A stretch of DNA of 64,000 nt from Citrobacter sp. wls619 (GTDB taxonomy: Bacteria; Pseudomonadota; Gammaproteobacteria; Enterobacterales; Enterobacteriaceae), in NCBI RefSeq assembly GCF_005281345.1, contig NZ_SZXJ01000027.1, forward strand, positions 460,999 to 524,998. Reading direction: 5' to 3'. The position numbers were made by a program, and so were the translations under genes. Under the pieces are notes generated by a model. It ran no database searches and had not been told where the DNA came from. It saw nothing but the letters and a program-made list of their open reading frames with translations. Of the stretch, positions 61,989 through 64,000 are shown piece after piece; the first letter of the stretch is position 1, and each line of letters opens with the position of its first letter.

Positions 61989-63704
61989 TTACTCCAGTTG
62001 TGAGTTCAGGCGCTCAATCTCCTTACGCCATTGCGCCTGCAACAGCGGCTTTTGATGTTTCGGCTTGCGGGCGAGATCGTCGGCCAGACGTTGCTCCAGC
62101 TCGAGAAGCTGTTCCAGTAATTCATCGCTGTCACCACGTATTTCGGCTCTCGCTTCGACCACCGTTTTGGGAACGCTCATCTCCTCAGACGTTTCCCGAA
62201 TACGATCGTTGATCGCGTCCAGATCGTGCCATTCGCTAAGTTCGCCATTATCGATAAACCAGAACCGGTTACAGCTTTGGCTGATAAGCTGTCGGTCATG
62301 GCTGACCAGCAGCACGCCGCCGCTGAAACTTTGTAGCGTCTGCGCCAGCGCTTCTTTACCTTCCATGTCCAGATGGTTGGTGGGTTCATCGAGCATTAGC
62401 AGGCTATAACGCGCCAGCGTAAGCCCGACAAACAGTAGCCGCGAGCGCTCTCCACCGCTTAAGGTATTGACCCGCTGCTGATGGCGGACCCACGGGAAGC
62501 CCGCGCTAATCAGCGCCATCTTGCGAACATCAGGCTGCGGAGCAAACGGTTCGAGGGCATCAAACAACGTGTCGTCATCGGCGAGCTGGTGTAGCGTCTG
62601 ATCGTAATACCCCAGTGTGACGCGAGGGTGCAGCACCAGTGAACGCGATGCCATTTGCGACTGATACTGCTGCCAGATAAGCCGTAGCAGCGATGATTTC
62701 CCGCAGCCGTTACGCCCAACAATTGCCACCCGGTCACCACTTTTTATCCTGATCCCGGCGATGGAAAATAACGTCGCGGCGTCAGGCGCTGGCGCGACAG
62801 CCAGGTTTGTCATTTCCAGCAGGCGATCGGCACGCAGGGCATCACCCTGTAATGTTAGTGTCCACTGACTTCCTGCGGTCACTTCCGTCTGAACATCCTT
62901 CAGGCGCTGCACCTGCTTTTCCATCTGCTTCGCTTTGCGGGACAAATCTTCGTTGTCGTAGACACGCCCCCAGGTTGCCAGTCGTTTGGCACTGGCGGTA
63001 ACGCGGTCAATTTCCTTTTGTTCCGCCTTATAGCGCAGTGCATCGCTGGCATCTCTCTCAACCAGAGCCTGACGAGCGGCGCTGCAGGGAAGATCAAAAG
63101 CGTGCAGTGTGCGATCGCGCAGGATCCATGTTCCCTGCGTAACGGCATCAAGCAGTTGTGGATCATGGGACACCACCACGAAGCTGCCAGACCAGTTCTG
63201 TAAGAACTGTTCCAGCCACAGCAATGTCGGCAAATCCAGGTGGTTGCCAGGCTCGTCCAGTAGCATCAGGTCAGGGTTTCGCATTAGCGCACGCGCCAGC
63301 AGCAGGCGTGTGTGCTGTCCACCGCTCAGCGTTTGCGCCGTGAGATGCAAATTTTCCGGCGTAAAGCCCATTTCGGCGAGCAACGCTTCAACACGCCACT
63401 GCTGGCTGGCGCGCTCATGTTCAGGAAGCTGAGCAAGTACAGCCTCCTGCAACGTAAGTGGCAGTATATCGTCCGGCAAGTGCTGCTCCACGCGGGCGAG
63501 GTGGCAGTGATTCGCCTGCGCAATGATTCCACTGGTGGGAGCGATTGTGCCATCAAGCAGTTTTAGCAGCGTGCTTTTTCCGCAGCCGTTGTAGCCGATT
63601 AGCCCAATACGGTCGCCTTTTTTCAGGGTAAAAGAGAGATCGTCGAACAGGGTGCCGAATGCCGTATCAACGTGTAAGGATTGTGCGGTTAGTAATGTGC
63701 TCAT
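61989..63704 (-). CDS. ABC-F family ATPase, possible ribosome protection
   Basis: 571 residues with two ABC domains and no membrane part. Walker A GYNGCGKST (37-45) and GRNGCGKSS, signatures LSGGQ and LSGGE, Walker B/D-loops LDEPGNHLD (first) and LDEPTNHLD (second). An approximately 90-residue linker (about 205-290, DALRYKAEQKEIDRVTASAKRLATWGRVYDNEDLSRKAKQMEKQVQRL) is the P-site motif region that reaches into the ribosome. The C-terminal helical extension has coiled-coil character. It is none of the four E. coli paralogues EttA, Uup, YbiT and YheS by its N-terminus. A leader peptide and hairpin precede it, as in many antibiotic-inducible ABC-F genes. The drug, if any, is unknown. Confidence 0.83.
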   Translation of the reverse strand: MSTLLTAQSLHVDTAFGTLFDDLSFTLKKGDRIGLIGYNGCGKSTLLKLLDGTIAPTSGIIAQANHCHLARVEQHLPDDILPLTLQEAVLAQLPEHERASQQWRVEALLAEMGFTPENLHLTAQTLSGGQHTRLLLARALMRNPDLMLLDEPGNHLDLPTLLWLEQFLQNWSGSFVVVSHDPQLLDAVTQGTWILRDRTLHAFDLPCSAARQALVERDASDALRYKAEQKEIDRVTASAKRLATWGRVYDNEDLSRKAKQMEKQVQRLKDVQTEVTAGSQWTLTLQGDALRADRLLEMTNLAVAPAPDAATLFSIAGIRIKSGDRVAIVGRNGCGKSSLLRLIWQQYQSQMASRSLVLHPRVTLGYYDQTLHQLADDDTLFDALEPFAPQPDVRKMALISAGFPWVRHQQRVNTLSGGERSRLLFVGLTLARYSLLMLDEPTNHLDMEGKEALAQTLQSFSGGVLLVSHDRQLISQSCNRFWFIDNGELSEWHDLDAINDRIRETSEEMSVPKTVVEARAEIRGDSDELLEQLLELEQRLADDLARKPKHQKPLLQAQWRKEIERLNSQLE

Positions 63705-63725
63705 TGTTGCTTACTCAAGAGTTAC

Positions 63726-63741
63726 AGGCGTAAAAACGCCT
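63726..63741 (-). promoter_or_regulatory. Hairpin between leader peptide and ABC-F gene
   Basis: AGGCGT, loop AAAA (TTTT on the mRNA), ACGCCT; six perfect pairs 22 bp ahead of the ABC-F start. No U-run follows, so it could sequester the ribosome site rather than end transcription. Confidence 0.4.
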
Positions 63742-63803
63742 CGTCAAACATCGCTGACGATAACCCGGTAAGCCCGAGAGAAGGGGATTTAGAAGTTAGC
63801 TTC

Positions 63804-63848
63804 GCTCAAGCAGAAGTTATCGCAGCACGATACCGATAACGCTTGAGC
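63804..63848 (-). promoter_or_regulatory. Long hairpin over leader stop codon
   Basis: On the mRNA GCTCAAGC-GTTATCG pairs with CGATAAC-(TTCT bulge)-GCTTGAGC: 15 pairs across an 11-nt loop. It covers the end of the leader ORF and its stop. A competing small hairpin GCTT/AAGC (63799-63811) uses its 3' arm. This is an attenuator-like arrangement. Confidence 0.6.
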
Positions 63849-63900
63849 ACTGGCGATCGCCAAAAGCATGTGAAACGATAAAACGTTCACAGTACAGCAT
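63817..63900 (-). CDS. Leader peptide of the ABC-F gene
   Basis: 27-codon frame, MLYCERFIVSHAFGDRQCSS then VIGIVLR and TAA, with a near-perfect ribosome site (AAAGGAGGATACTT, ATG). It ends 113 bp before the ABC-F gene. No family is recognised. Its stop is inside the long hairpin, so ribosome stalling in the last codons would keep the hairpin open. This fits drug-induced attenuation seen for vmlR, vgaA and similar genes. Existence as an expressed peptide is inferred from the ribosome site. Confidence 0.6.
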   Translation of the reverse strand: MLYCERFIVSHAFGDRQCSSVIGIVLR

Positions 63901-64000
63901 AAGTATCCTCCTTTTATTTTTTCCGAATGTTAATCGATGGTGAAAGTGTAAACGCAACTTACACCGTTGTGCAAGCTTACAGCCCCCAACATCAGAGGAA

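Noticed and set aside
1..64000. CRISPR arrays, tRNA or rRNA genes, IS elements, prophage
   Set aside because: No spaced direct repeats, cloverleaf or rRNA motifs, transposase or phage genes were seen on reading.

Overview
The window comes from an enteric gamma-proteobacterium, most likely Citrobacter or a close relative of Salmonella. The backbone follows the E. coli/Salmonella order around ydcX-ydcY-ydcZ-mnaT-curA-yncE-ansP and pptA-yddH-nhoA-yddE-narVWYZU-smvRA-ompD-yddG-fdnGHI. It also carries srfABC, smvA and an OmpD-type porin, which Salmonella and Citrobacter have and E. coli K-12 largely lacks. REP/BIME palindromes with the usual enteric core occur at five places. I saw no rRNA, tRNA, CRISPR array, insertion sequence or prophage.

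Layout. 1-2.6 kb: a Bcr/CflA-type exporter with a divergent AraC regulator, then two tiny membrane-protein genes, yncL and ortT. 2.6-9.1 kb: srfABC on the minus strand. 9.3-15.7 kb: a DppA-like binding protein, ydcY, ydcZ-mnaT, a cupin-XRE regulator, curA, Fur-box-controlled yncE and a small lipoprotein. 15.7-19.0 kb: ansP and an Aer-like chemoreceptor. 19.5-26.1 kb: a seven-gene operon of two flavin monooxygenases, an M20 deacylase, a GNAT acetyltransferase and an amino-acid-type ABC transporter. It resembles the Bacillus yxe and ytm sulfur-salvage operons. 26.1-28.6 kb: an AT-rich cassette of PAAR protein, papain-like toxin candidate and lipoprotein, bounded by a 41-bp perfect repeat of the 3' end of the ABC ATPase gene. 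28.7-31.4 kb: quinone reductase, LysR and GST. 31.4-36.9 kb: LysR with a divergent operon for D-hydroxyacid dehydrogenase, RraA-like aldolase/decarboxylase, DASS transporter and a malate dehydrogenase paralogue. 37.1-42.1 kb: pptA, a secreted alkylsulfatase, yddH, nhoA and yddE. 42.2-50.3 kb: the second nitrate reductase narZYWV with narU. 50.5-54.3 kb: smvR/smvA, a GFA-family protein and ompD. 54.7-60.4 kb: yddG and fdnGHI. 60.6-64.0 kb: an exported pyrophosphatase, a HigBA toxin-antitoxin pair, and an ABC-F protein preceded by an uncharacterised leader peptide.

Most notable: (1) the T6SS-type effector cassette inserted at the very end of an ABC-transporter operon, with the end of the host gene duplicated; (2) fdnG, which has its selenocysteine UGA but has lost 56 bp just after it, removing the SECIS hairpin and shifting the frame, while fdnH, fdnI and the promoter look intact; (3) the monooxygenase/deacylase/acetyltransferase/ABC operon; (4) the leader peptide and long hairpin in front of the ABC-F gene; (5) a cupin-XRE gene with a palindrome over its start codon, apparently leaderless. 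Function calls rest on recognised protein sequences and visible motifs. No database search was possible.
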